In this document: positions 8,391-16,727 of the stretch, in pieces
How the letters are laid out: the number at the start of each line of letters is the position of its first letter
Numbering within the stretch: position 1 is the first letter of the stretch
Source of the DNA: Alphaproteobacteria bacterium
GTDB taxonomy: Bacteria > Pseudomonadota > Alphaproteobacteria > CAAHEQ01 > UBA3637
DNA length: 64,000 bases
NCBI GenBank assembly: GCA_017962565.1
Contig: JAGCVC010000018.1
Coordinates: 62,001-126,000, forward strand
Direction: 5' to 3'
Notes under the pieces: model-generated
The model's database searches: none
The model's input: only the letters and a program-made list of their open reading frames with translations
Told to the model about the DNA's origin: nothing
Made by a program: the position numbers and the translations under genes

Positions 8391-9025
8391 AAAAAGCGTT
8401 ATTGCTGTTTTTCTTTCTTTATGTGGGCATTTCATATAATGCTGTTTCAGGGGTGCTAAAAAAAGGAGATGATATGTATTATCATTCAAAGGTTTACTGT
8501 CCCTTTGAAAAGCCAATAAGAAGGGTAAAAGTGGGAGATAATAGTAGTTGTTATCCTTTTTTTCTCTCTGTGGATGACGATTATTTTCATTGGAATGGTG
8601 AAAAAATATGTAAAATAGTTTCAGAGCAATTAAAAGAACAAAAAGAAATACAGGAAAAAATAAAAGAAAAGAAAAATGCATATGAGGAAGATATTCATTC
8701 AAAAGATCGAGTAGAAACTATGTTGTCAGAAAGTGAACCTTCGGTGTGTATATTTGAGTTATCTATTCACGATCATTTTGTTAAATCTTTTTTTTCTCAT
8801 GATGGAGATTGTACGGAAGATGAGTTAAATCAATTAAAAGCAGAAAATGAAAAAATAAAAGAACGTAATAAAGAGATAGAAGCATGGTTATTGGAAAACT
8901 ATGGTAAGGATTGCTTTTCTTGCGATGCAGATGTAGAATTTTTGACAGACAAAGAAACTTGTGATGTTTGTCCGGATCGTGAGATGAAGGGTGATTTATG
9001 TGTTTTGAGGAAGGATAAAAAATGA
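8387..9025 (+). CDS. Unknown secreted Cys-rich protein inside the tolC-macA operon
   Basis: 212 residues. I recognise no family. It begins with a signal peptide (KKALLLFFFLYVGISYNAVSG). The middle has two charged Lys/Glu helices likely to be coiled coil (about residues 85-110 and 145-170). The C-terminus holds a small Cys cluster, CFSC-x9-CDVCPDREMKGDLCV-like, whose CxxC pairs recall the Cys-rich repeats of the giant protein at 21,185. It overlaps tolC by 4 bases and macA by 4 bases, so it is part of the operon. Its base composition is more A-rich than the flanking genes. It may be a periplasmic accessory to the pump; that is inference. Confidence 0.7.
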   Translation: MKKALLLFFFLYVGISYNAVSGVLKKGDDMYYHSKVYCPFEKPIRRVKVGDNSSCYPFFLSVDDDYFHWNGEKICKIVSEQLKEQKEIQEKIKEKKNAYEEDIHSKDRVETMLSESEPSVCIFELSIHDHFVKSFFSHDGDCTEDELNQLKAENEKIKERNKEIEAWLLENYGKDCFSCDADVEFLTDKETCDVCPDREMKGDLCVLRKDKK

Positions 9026-10161
9026 AAAAAGTTTTGATTGTTATTGCTGTTATTTTTGGTGGAATTATCGGATTATATTATTTGATGCGTCCATCAGATA
9101 AGTTGACGCCACGTCAATTTGAATTCGTAAAAGTGGATCGCGGTGATGTGACTGAAACAGTTACAGCAACGGGAACAATTGAACCGATTAATATTGTCAG
9201 TGTTGGTACTCAAGTTTCCGGTATTGTTGAGAAAGTATATGCTGATTACAACGATGAAGTTGAGGAAAATCAACTGTTAGCTGAACTGGATAAATTTGTT
9301 TTGAACGAAACTCTACAGGATGCAAAAGCGGCTTTAGATTTGGCAAAAAGTAAGAAAAAAGTTGCTGAAATGAACTTTAATCGTTATAAAGATTTGTATG
9401 CACAAAAGTTGATTGCAAAAGCGGAAATGGAAGATGCCGAAATTTCCTTGGCAACGGCAGAAGCAAGTTTGTTAAGTGCTCAGGCAAACTATAACAAAGC
9501 ACAACAAAATATGGATTATGCGCGTATTGTGTCGCCTGTTTCCGGAACGGTTATTTCAAAAGAAGTTGAGCAAGGTCAAACAGTAGCGGCCTCTTTTTCT
9601 ACACCGACTTTGTTTAAAATTGCGGAAGATTTACGTTTGATGCAAATTGAAGCTTCTGTTTCCGAAGCCGATATCGGTAAAATCAAATACGATATGACGG
9701 CAAGATTTACGGTTGATGCTTATCCGACAGATACTTTTACCGGTAAGGTTAAACAAATTCGTTTATCTCCGACAACAGAGCAAAACGTTGTGATGTACAC
9801 GGTTATTATTGAAGTACCGAATGAGGATAAACGCCTGCTTCCTGGAATGACTGCGTTTGTGACTGTTTTGACTGCGGAAAAGAAAGATGTTTTGCGTATT
9901 CCGAATACAACAATTCAATTTCGTCCTTCAGCCGCTTTGCGTCAAAAGATGGATGGGGAACGTCCGCGTAATTTGAAAGCGACGCAAGCGGTTATTTATA
10001 CTTTTGATGCTGAAAAAGGGATGATTAAACCGCATGTTATTGAATTGGGGCTGGTTGATGTGATATATGCCGAAGTTGTTGATGGTATTAAAGAAGGAGA
10101 TCAAGTTATTTCTGAATTTATCACTTCCGTAAAATCATCCGGTGGTCGTCCGCCAATGTAA
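9022..10161 (+). CDS. macA: MacA-like periplasmic adaptor (HlyD/membrane-fusion protein)
   Basis: 379 residues, N-terminal membrane anchor (VLIVIAVIFGGIIGLYYLM), then a MacA-type adaptor: lipoyl half GTIEPINIVSVGTQVSGIVE, helical hairpin DAKAALDLAKSKKKVAEMNF to ANYNKAQQNMDYARIVSPV, second lipoyl half SGTVISKEVEQGQTVAAS, beta barrel and membrane-proximal domain with PGMTAFVTV. It bridges the ABC permease to the TolC-family channel. It overlaps the preceding unknown gene by 4 bases and is followed after 9 bases by the ATPase. Confidence 0.92.
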   Translation: MKKVLIVIAVIFGGIIGLYYLMRPSDKLTPRQFEFVKVDRGDVTETVTATGTIEPINIVSVGTQVSGIVEKVYADYNDEVEENQLLAELDKFVLNETLQDAKAALDLAKSKKKVAEMNFNRYKDLYAQKLIAKAEMEDAEISLATAEASLLSAQANYNKAQQNMDYARIVSPVSGTVISKEVEQGQTVAASFSTPTLFKIAEDLRLMQIEASVSEADIGKIKYDMTARFTVDAYPTDTFTGKVKQIRLSPTTEQNVVMYTVIIEVPNEDKRLLPGMTAFVTVLTAEKKDVLRIPNTTIQFRPSAALRQKMDGERPRNLKATQAVIYTFDAEKGMIKPHVIELGLVDVIYAEVVDGIKEGDQVISEFITSVKSSGGRPPM

Positions 10162-10170
10162 GAGGTTACG

Positions 10171-10890
10171 ATGAAAAACAGAAAAGTTGTTGAAGTTGAT
10201 AATCTGACCAAGACTTACTTTATGCCCGGTGGTTTGAGCCAACAGGTTTTAAGGGGTATTTCTTTTGAAATCAATGAAGGCGAGTTTGTTGCGATCATGG
10301 GACATTCCGGATCCGGTAAATCAACTTTGATGAATACACTCGGTTGTTTGGACAGGCCAACCAGCGGAAAGTATTTTTTGGCCGGTCAGGAGGTTTCTAA
10401 ATTAACGGATGATCAACTGGCTGTTGTTCGCGGAAAGACTTTGGGCTTTGTTTTTCAGAATTTTAATTTACTGATGAAGCGCACAATTGCTGATAATGTG
10501 TCTTTGCCTTTGCTTTATCAGGGGGTTAGCAAAAAGGAATGCTATGAACGTGCAAGCGCGATGATAGAACGTGTCGGGTTAAAAGGATATGCCGATCGTA
10601 TTCCTAATCAGTTGTCCGGTGGTATGCAACAACGGGTGGCAATTGCACGAGCATTGATAAATAATCCTAAAATTATTTTGGCAGATGAACCGACAGGTAA
10701 TTTGGACAGTCAAACATCTGATGAAATTATGAGTATGTTTCAGGATTTGAATAATGAGGGTATTACCGTTATTTTGGTAACGCATGAAGCTGACGTGGCT
10801 ATGTACGCAAAACGTTTGCTCCGTATTGCCGATGGGGTTATCGAATACGATGGATCAATAAAAGATTATTTTGTGAAGGAAGACAAGTAA
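10171..10890 (+). CDS. MacB/LolD-type ABC transporter ATPase
   Basis: 239 residues. Walker [13 protein letters not shown]-loop FVFQNFNLL, signature [15 protein letters not shown], Walker [14 protein letters not shown]-loop VTHEAD. This is the MacB/LolD/FtsE-type ATPase subclass. E. coli MacB is a single chain with ATPase and permease fused; here they are separate, with the permease gene starting right after this stop. It powers mechanotransmission by the permease to drive MacA-TolC export of, for example, macrolides, peptides or lipid-linked compounds; the substrate cannot be told from sequence. Confidence 0.93.
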   Translation: MKNRKVVEVDNLTKTYFMPGGLSQQVLRGISFEINEGEFVAIMGHSGSGKSTLMNTLGCLDRPTSGKYFLAGQEVSKLTDDQLAVVRGKTLGFVFQNFNLLMKRTIADNVSLPLLYQGVSKKECYERASAMIERVGLKGYADRIPNQLSGGMQQRVAIARALINNPKIILADEPTGNLDSQTSDEIMSMFQDLNNEGITVILVTHEADVAMYAKRLLRIADGVIEYDGSIKDYFVKEDK

Positions 10891-12108
10891 ATGTTTAAAC
10901 GCATATTTGGCGAATCTTGGATTTCAATTACATCGTATAAATTACGAACGTTTTTAACGACGTTGGGTATTATGATTGGTGTTGCAGCTGTTGTTTTAAT
11001 GGTTGCAGTCGGCCAAACCGTGCAAAATGTAATAGATGAAAGTTTTGCCAGTATGGGCGGAAATTTGTTGATTGTTTTGCCGGGTGCTTCTACCAGCGGA
11101 GGTATTCGTACAGCGATGGGACGACCGACTGTTTCACGTCAAGATATGGATGCTATGAAAGATATAAAAGATGTTGTAACGACTTCTTATGCCAGCATGT
11201 CCGGTGTACAAGCTATTTATGGTAAGAATAACTGGAGTGTTGCGGTTACCGGGACTACTCCGGATTATTTGGATGTTGGCAATTGGGAAATCAATCGTGG
11301 TATTGCTTTTACAGAAAAGGATCTGAAAGCAGCAGCTTCCTATGTTGTTTTAGGACAAACGGTTGTTGATGAATTGTTCGGTTTTGAAAATCCGATAGGA
11401 AAGACGATTCGTTTGCAGAATATACCTTTTATGGTTATCGGAACATTGAAGTCAAAAGGGCCCGGATTAACAGGTGATGACCAAGATAATTTGATATTAA
11501 TGCCTTTCACGACTTTGCGTCAAAAAATCAGAGGTGCCAGACAACCGCAGATGATTAATATCGGTTTTGTTAAAGTAACTACAGAAGACAAATTGGACGC
11601 TGTTATGCAACGGGTCAATTATCTGTTACGTGCACGACATAATTTGAAAGAAAATGATGATGACGATTTTACTATTCGCAATATGGCCGAATTAGTTGCA
11701 CAAGTTAAAAAAGTGGGATTTTATCTATCTTTGTTATTGGGCGCAATAGCATCTATTTCATTGGTTGTGGGTTCTATCGGTATTATGAATATGATGTTGG
11801 TTTCCGTTACCGAACGTACACGTGAAATCGGAACACGTAAAGCGTTGGGTGCTCCGAATAAATGGATTATGATGCAATTTTTGGTCGAAAGTATTTTAAT
11901 TTCTTTTATGGGCAGTTTTATGGGATTGGTTTTGGGTGTCGGATTATCGCAAATCGGTGGTGTTATCTTTGAACAAAATGTGCCGATTTCCATTTGGACA
12001 GTAATTGTTTCAGTTTCTGTTGCAATTGTGGTTGGTATTTTATCGGGTTTATTCCCTGCCATCAAAGCTATGAAACTGGATCCGATAGACGCGCTTCGTT
12101 ATCAGTAA
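10891..12108 (+). CDS. MacB-type ABC permease (FtsX-like)
   Basis: 405 residues. An N-terminal membrane helix (LRTFLTTLGIMIGVAAVVLMVAV) is followed by a large periplasmic MacB_PCD domain (about residues 40-270), then three C-terminal membrane helices of the FtsX domain, with VGSIGIMNMMLVSVTERTRE and the GTRKALGA coupling motif, ending SGLFPAIKAMKLDPIDALR. This is the standard MacB permease half. It completes the four-component operon tolC-unknown-macA-ATPase-permease that started at 7041. Confidence 0.93.
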   Translation: MFKRIFGESWISITSYKLRTFLTTLGIMIGVAAVVLMVAVGQTVQNVIDESFASMGGNLLIVLPGASTSGGIRTAMGRPTVSRQDMDAMKDIKDVVTTSYASMSGVQAIYGKNNWSVAVTGTTPDYLDVGNWEINRGIAFTEKDLKAAASYVVLGQTVVDELFGFENPIGKTIRLQNIPFMVIGTLKSKGPGLTGDDQDNLILMPFTTLRQKIRGARQPQMINIGFVKVTTEDKLDAVMQRVNYLLRARHNLKENDDDDFTIRNMAELVAQVKKVGFYLSLLLGAIASISLVVGSIGIMNMMLVSVTERTREIGTRKALGAPNKWIMMQFLVESILISFMGSFMGLVLGVGLSQIGGVIFEQNVPISIWTVIVSVSVAIVVGILSGLFPAIKAMKLDPIDALRYQ

Positions 12109-12177
12109 AATAATTTTAATATTGACAATATCCTTTTTTTTTGTCAAATTTGAAGAGGGCAAAAAGAGAGGATAAAA

Positions 12178-12801
12178 ATGGTTCAAATTGTGAAACCTTC
12201 GTTTGAAATTTTAACGCCGATGGACGGTGAGTTTATCTTGCGTCATATCGAAAGGTGCGGGCGGACATGCTATCAATCTTTTGATAAAATGGATGAGACA
12301 TCTCATTTACGCTTTTTAAAACACATTATTTCGCGTCATCACGAATCCGTTATAGAGCATTTTTCCGTTTCGGTAAAGCTGATAACAGACAGAGCGATTG
12401 CCAATGAAATTGTTCGACATCGTTTGGCTTCCTTCAGTCAGGAAAGTACCCGTTATTGTTGTTACGCAAAAGACAAATTCGGACATGAAATATCTGTAAT
12501 CAAACCAATACAGTTAGATGAAAATTCTGCTGCTTATCAAATTTGGCTTGATGAGATGAAAAGTATCGAACAATCATACTTTAAAATGATTGATGCCGGA
12601 TCAACGCCGGAAACGGCACGTTCAGTGTTGCCGTGCTGTTTGAAAACAGAGATAGTCGTTTCGGCAAACTTACGTGAATGGAAACATATTTTTTTCATGC
12701 GGTGCAGTGAAGCAGCTCATCCGGACGTTCGTTTTTTGATGCGCGATTTGAAAAAGGAATTTCAAAAGAATATTCCGATTATTTTTGATGATGAGGTTTA
12801 A
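12178..12801 (+). CDS. thyX: Flavin-dependent thymidylate synthase ThyX
   Basis: 207 residues. It holds the ThyX signature RHRLASFSQESTRY (RHR-x7-S class) that binds FAD and dUMP, preceded by HESVIEHFSVSVKL and followed by LPCCLKTEIVVSANLREWKHIFFMR. ThyX makes dTMP from dUMP using reduced FAD and methylene-tetrahydrofolate, without DHFR-coupled oxidation. A thymidine kinase lies at 48,434, so salvage and de novo routes coexist. An AGAGAGG ribosome site precedes the start. The downstream DUF2065-type gene begins 3 bases after the stop. Confidence 0.95.
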   Translation: MVQIVKPSFEILTPMDGEFILRHIERCGRTCYQSFDKMDETSHLRFLKHIISRHHESVIEHFSVSVKLITDRAIANEIVRHRLASFSQESTRYCCYAKDKFGHEISVIKPIQLDENSAAYQIWLDEMKSIEQSYFKMIDAGSTPETARSVLPCCLKTEIVVSANLREWKHIFFMRCSEAAHPDVRFLMRDLKKEFQKNIPIIFDDEV

Positions 12802-12803
12802 GA

Positions 12804-13019
12804 ATGTTTTCTTTTTCTATGGCTGATTTTTTAAAAGCAGTTGTTTTATTATTTTTTGTAGAAGGTGCTCTTTATTTCTTTTTTCCTAAATATATACAAG
12901 CATTTGCTATTCGTTGTTTGGTTGATGCAAAACCGGGTAATTTGCGTTTGTTTGGTGTAATTTTATTTGGAACAGGTATCTTTTTAGGTTTGTTTTTCAG
13001 TGGAAGTTTGACAAGGTAA
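12804..13019 (+). CDS. DUF2065/YjeT-like small inner-membrane protein
   Basis: 71 residues with two transmembrane helices and the YjeT pattern: ADFLKAVVLLFFVEGALYF, a Phe/Pro-rich turn, GNLRLFGVILFGTGIFLGLF. The family is widespread in proteobacteria, usually between genes for protease accessory factors or metabolism, with no known function. A second start four codons in (MADFL) is possible. Its stop overlaps the next ATG (TAATG). Confidence 0.8.
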   Translation: MFSFSMADFLKAVVLLFFVEGALYFFFPKYIQAFAIRCLVDAKPGNLRLFGVILFGTGIFLGLFFSGSLTR

Positions 13020-13468
13020 TGAGAGTAGATTTTTATCATTTAGAAAAAACGCCCTTAGATAACGTTCTTCCGATTTTATTGGAAAAGGCGTATGAAAGCG
13101 ATCAAAAAGTTTTAATTAAAGTTGATATAGCAGAACGTGCAGATTATTTAAATACGCTTTTATGGACATATAAGCCGGATTCTTTTTTGCCTCATGGCGT
13201 TGAAAAAGACGGTAATGCAGAAAGCCAACCTATTTTGATTACGCACAAAGACAATTATAATCCCAACAAAGCAACTTTAGTTGTATTGCTTGATAATATT
13301 CCGATTCCTATGGAAGATGGATTTGTTAGGGCTCTCTATTTTTTTGACGGTCGCAATCCAGATTCACTTCAAAAAGCACGTCAAGAATGGCAACGTGTTT
13401 CGGATGCTGGTGCTGACAGATTTTACTGGCAACAAAATGAAACTGGAAAATGGGAAAATAAAGTATAA
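13019..13468 (+). CDS. holC: DNA polymerase III chi subunit
   Basis: 149 residues matching HolC: MRVDFYHLEKTPLDNVLPIL at the N-terminus, KVLIKVD, LNTLLWTYKPDSFLPHG (the conserved Trp/Phe pocket that contacts SSB) and PILIT near the middle. Chi links the clamp loader to single-stranded-DNA-binding protein. Translationally coupled to the DUF2065 gene through TAATG. It is convergent with and directly abuts anmK, with no room for a terminator. Confidence 0.88.
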   Translation: MRVDFYHLEKTPLDNVLPILLEKAYESDQKVLIKVDIAERADYLNTLLWTYKPDSFLPHGVEKDGNAESQPILITHKDNYNPNKATLVVLLDNIPIPMEDGFVRALYFFDGRNPDSLQKARQEWQRVSDAGADRFYWQQNETGKWENKV

Positions 13469-14572
13469 TTATTTTTTCCAAACTTTGCCGCCGGAAAGCG
13501 GAAATTCTACGCCGGTTGTTGTCGGATAAGTAAGTGGCAGACCAAACAAACAACGTACAGCCAGAAAAGCAAAACTTTCAGCATCTAAACACATGGTATT
13601 CCAACCAACTTCATCAGCGGTTTTAACCGGTGCGGTTAAATGTTGACGTAAATATTTTACAATGCTTGGATTATAGGCTCCCCCACCGGTAACAATATAT
13701 TGCACAGGTTTTTCGGGTAAATATTTTTCACATGCTTGAACTAACGCTTCTCCGGTCAGTGCTGTCAAGGTTGCAGCACCATCTGCCAAAGAAGAACCTT
13801 CTACATCGGTTAAAAGTTGTAAAAAATCTTCGCGTTCTAATGCTTTTGGCGGGTTCTGGATGATAGCGGGATGTTGCATCATTTTATTTAACAAACGTTC
13901 ATCAACGATTCCCTTTGCGGCCCAAAGACCGTCAAAGTCCATTTCAGCACCTAATCTTTGTTGCATCCATCTGTCAATTAAAACATTGCCCGGCCCGACA
14001 TCAAAAGCGATTAATTCACCGTTTGCTCCAATGTAGGTTAAAGAGGAAATACCGCCAATACTGAAAATAACCAACGGTTTTTCAAAAGGACGTGCCAAAG
14101 CTTCATAATAAACCGGAAAAATGGGGGCTCCCTGACCGCCGCTTGCTAAATCGGTTTGATAAAAACGATTGACAACGGGAATACCAAAAGCATCTAACAT
14201 CATTTGCGCATCCCCGATTTGAACAGATAACTTTTGAGAAGGGCGATTTAAGACAGTGTGACCGGAAAAACCGATTACGTCAATTTGTCTGGGGGACATA
14301 TCTTGCGTGTCTAATAATTCTTTAACAGCTAAAATATGGTGTTGCGTGACTTGTTCTTCGACCTGACGCAAATAATTTAAATCCTGTTGTCCTTTTTCTC
14401 CCAACACAGCGGTAATAGCTTCACGCATCGCCGGTGAATAAGGACGGGAAAATTCGGCTTTACGTTCGAAAATATCTACACCATCCGTTTGAACTAATGC
14501 CACATCAACACCGCTGATTGCGGTGTCACTTTCCAATCCGATTGCCCATAAAGGACGTAAGTTTGCTTCCAT
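13469..14572 (-). CDS. anmK: Anhydro-N-acetylmuramic acid kinase, with altered nucleotide motif
   Basis: 367 residues of the AnmK fold, which phosphorylates and opens 1,6-anhydroMurNAc during peptidoglycan recycling. Typical segments are present: FSIGGISSLTYIG, the catalytic FDVGPGNVLIDRW (Asp retained) and IVTGGGAYNPSIV. However, the usual N-terminal phosphate motif GLMSGTSxDGxD reads GLESDTAISGVD here, and the HGQTV motif reads SGHTV. Either this is a divergent kinase or activity is reduced. AGGAAAG lies before ATG 14572, and a good promoter is seen upstream. Confidence 0.88.
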   Translation of the reverse strand: MEANLRPLWAIGLESDTAISGVDVALVQTDGVDIFERKAEFSRPYSPAMREAITAVLGEKGQQDLNYLRQVEEQVTQHHILAVKELLDTQDMSPRQIDVIGFSGHTVLNRPSQKLSVQIGDAQMMLDAFGIPVVNRFYQTDLASGGQGAPIFPVYYEALARPFEKPLVIFSIGGISSLTYIGANGELIAFDVGPGNVLIDRWMQQRLGAEMDFDGLWAAKGIVDERLLNKMMQHPAIIQNPPKALEREDFLQLLTDVEGSSLADGAATLTALTGEALVQACEKYLPEKPVQYIVTGGGAYNPSIVKYLRQHLTAPVKTADEVGWNTMCLDAESFAFLAVRCLFGLPLTYPTTTGVEFPLSGGKVWKK

Positions 14573-14604
14573 ATTCTTTCCTATAAAATAAAATTTCTTT
14601 TCTT

Positions 14605-14633
14605 ATTATAATAAATACTGGACAAGAATGCAA
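14605..14633 (-). promoter_or_regulatory. Candidate promoter for anmK
   Basis: Minus strand TTGCAT (14633-14628), 17-base spacer, perfect TATAAT (14610-14605), about 30 bases before the anmK start. Confidence 0.6.
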
Positions 14634-14653
14634 AAAAAATGTAAATAAAAGTT

Positions 14654-15853
14654 ATGAAAATAGTTACTTTTGGATGTCGCATTAATACTTATGAATCGGC
14701 TTTAATCAATCAAATAGCCGGTGATTTAGATGATATTATCGTTGTTAATACTTGCGCTGTAACAGCAGAAGCCGAACGTCAATGTCGCCAAACTATTCGT
14801 AAATTACGTAAAGAAAATCCAACTGCAAAATTGATTGTAACGGGATGTGCCGCACAACTTCATCCGGAAATTTATGCCGATATGCCGGAAGTTGACCGAG
14901 TTATCGGTAATCGCGAAAAAATCACGCGAGAAGCGTTAATGGCAGACGATAAAGTATTGGTTGGTGATGTTTCAAATGCTGACTTTGATATTCCGATTGT
15001 GACGGATTTCGAAGGCAGAACGCGTGCTTTCATTCAAGTTCAACAAGGTTGTGATCATGCGTGTACTTTTTGTGTGGTTCGACAAGTGCGCGGGCGTAAT
15101 AAGGGCATTTTACCGGAGCAGGTAATAAAGCAAGCCCAAACTTTTGTTGGAAACGGCTATTCGGAATTGGTTTTAACCGGGATTGATGTTACCAGTTACC
15201 CGTATGGTTTTTCGGATTTAGTCGAAAAGGTTTTAAAAGAAGTGCCGGGCCTAAAACGTTTGCGTTTTGGATCAATGGATCCGGCCGGTGTCGATGATAA
15301 ATTGATAGATTTGTTTGGAAAGTATGATGTATTGATGCCTCACATGCATTTATCCGTTCAGTCGGGGGATAATCTGATATTGCGCAGAATGGGGCGCAGG
15401 CATAAACGTGAAACAGTTATTGAATTAGCACAAAAATTGCGTGCCGTTCGTCCCGGCTTTGTTTTGGGCTCTGATTTTATTACAGGCTTTCCGACAGAAA
15501 CAAAAGAAATGTTTCAAAATACGTTGGATTTGGTTCGTCAGACGGAAATTATTTTATTGCATGTTTTTCCTTTTTCTGTTCGTCCGGGAACGCCGTCCGC
15601 AAAAATGGAAATGGTAGATGTCCACGAACGGCGTGAACGTGCGCATCAATTGCGTGAATTGGGAAATGAGTTGTTACAAAAATACTTAAATACGCAAATC
15701 GGAAAAACAGCAAAGGTTTTGGTAGAAAAAGACGGGCAGGGATTTAATGAACATTATATTCCGACAAAGTTAAACGGTTCATATCAAAGTGGACAAATTC
15801 TAAGTGTTATAAATGAAGGAGTTTCAGATAATGGGTTTGTGGCAAAAGTTTAA
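14654..15853 (+). CDS. mtaB: tRNA t6A37 methylthiotransferase MtaB
   Basis: 399 residues with the three methylthiotransferase parts: UPF0004 domain (TFGCRINTYES, VVNTCAVTAEAERQ, VTGCAAQLHPE, which supplies the auxiliary cluster Cys), the radical SAM motif GCDHACTFCVVRQVRG, and a TRAM-like end. MtaB converts t6A to ms2t6A at position 37 of ANN-decoding tRNAs. It runs 23 bases into ftsY. The TRAM domain looks short. Confidence 0.92.
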   Translation: MKIVTFGCRINTYESALINQIAGDLDDIIVVNTCAVTAEAERQCRQTIRKLRKENPTAKLIVTGCAAQLHPEIYADMPEVDRVIGNREKITREALMADDKVLVGDVSNADFDIPIVTDFEGRTRAFIQVQQGCDHACTFCVVRQVRGRNKGILPEQVIKQAQTFVGNGYSELVLTGIDVTSYPYGFSDLVEKVLKEVPGLKRLRFGSMDPAGVDDKLIDLFGKYDVLMPHMHLSVQSGDNLILRRMGRRHKRETVIELAQKLRAVRPGFVLGSDFITGFPTETKEMFQNTLDLVRQTEIILLHVFPFSVRPGTPSAKMEMVDVHERRERAHQLRELGNELLQKYLNTQIGKTAKVLVEKDGQGFNEHYIPTKLNGSYQSGQILSVINEGVSDNGFVAKV

Positions 15854-16727
15854 ACAAGGTTTGCAAAAAACATCCGATAAATTAGAAGTGGCTTTTCGAT
15901 TCACAAAATTGGATGATGATGCTTTAGAAACTTTGGAAGAAAGTTTAATTTTATCTGATATGGGGGCCGCTGTCAGTGCCGAATTGGTTTCTAAAATGGC
16001 ACGACAAAAACCACAATCTGTTGAAGAGGCCAAACAAATTCTGAAAAAAGAATTAAATGCCATTATGTCCCAAACAGACAATGTCTTTAAAATAGATGAA
16101 ACACAAAAACCGTTTGTGATATTGATGGTTGGTGTTAACGGTACAGGTAAGACAACAACGATTGGTAAATTGGCCAGTCAAATGAAATCTAAGGGTTTGC
16201 AAGTTTCTATGGCTGCTGCTGATACTTTCCGTATGGCTGCTGTTGAACAATTACAAGAGTGGGGTAAACGTGTCGGGTGTAATGTTTATTCATCAAAAAT
16301 GGGGGCTGATCCGGCAGGTACGGCCTATGATGCTTATAATCATGCAATAAAAAACAAAGATGATGTGCTTTTTATCGATACGGCCGGCCGTTTGCAAAAT
16401 AAGAAAGAGTTAATGGCCGAATTGCAAAAAATTACCAAAGTTATTCAAAAGATAAATCCGCAGGCACCACATGCAACATTATTAACGTTGGATGCTACTG
16501 TCGGACAAAATGCTATCAGCCAGGTTGAATCATTTGGACAAATAACGCCATTGACCGGATTGATTATGAGTAAATTAGATGGAACTGCCAAAGGTGGAAT
16601 TTTGGTGGCATTGGTTTCCCAATTTAAATTACCGATTTTTTATATCGGGGTTGGTGAAAAAATAGATGATTTATTAACCTTTGATCATGCAGAATACGTG
16701 GATAGTTTATTGGGAACAAAAGAATAA
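15831..16727 (+). CDS. ftsY: Signal recognition particle receptor FtsY
   Basis: The start is ATG 15831, with AAGGAG at 15816-15821; it overlaps the mtaB 3' end. The 298-residue NG protein has G1 GVNGTGKTTTIGKLA, AADTFRMAAVEQL, DTAGRLQNKKELM, and SKLDGTAKGG. The acidic A domain of E. coli FtsY is absent, which is common in alphaproteobacteria. It docks SRP-ribosome complexes to the SecYEG translocon. The next ATG overlaps its stop (TAATG). Confidence 0.95.
   Translation: MGLWQKFKQGLQKTSDKLEVAFRFTKLDDDALETLEESLILSDMGAAVSAELVSKMARQKPQSVEEAKQILKKELNAIMSQTDNVFKIDETQKPFVILMVGVNGTGKTTTIGKLASQMKSKGLQVSMAAADTFRMAAVEQLQEWGKRVGCNVYSSKMGADPAGTAYDAYNHAIKNKDDVLFIDTAGRLQNKKELMAELQKITKVIQKINPQAPHATLLTLDATVGQNAISQVESFGQITPLTGLIMSKLDGTAKGGILVALVSQFKLPIFYIGVGEKIDDLLTFDHAEYVDSLLGTKE

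Noticed and set aside
12122-12149. TTGACA before thyX with TCAAAT
   Set aside because: The -10 is poor and the same bases form a TTGACA/TGTCAA inverted pair; not enough to call either.
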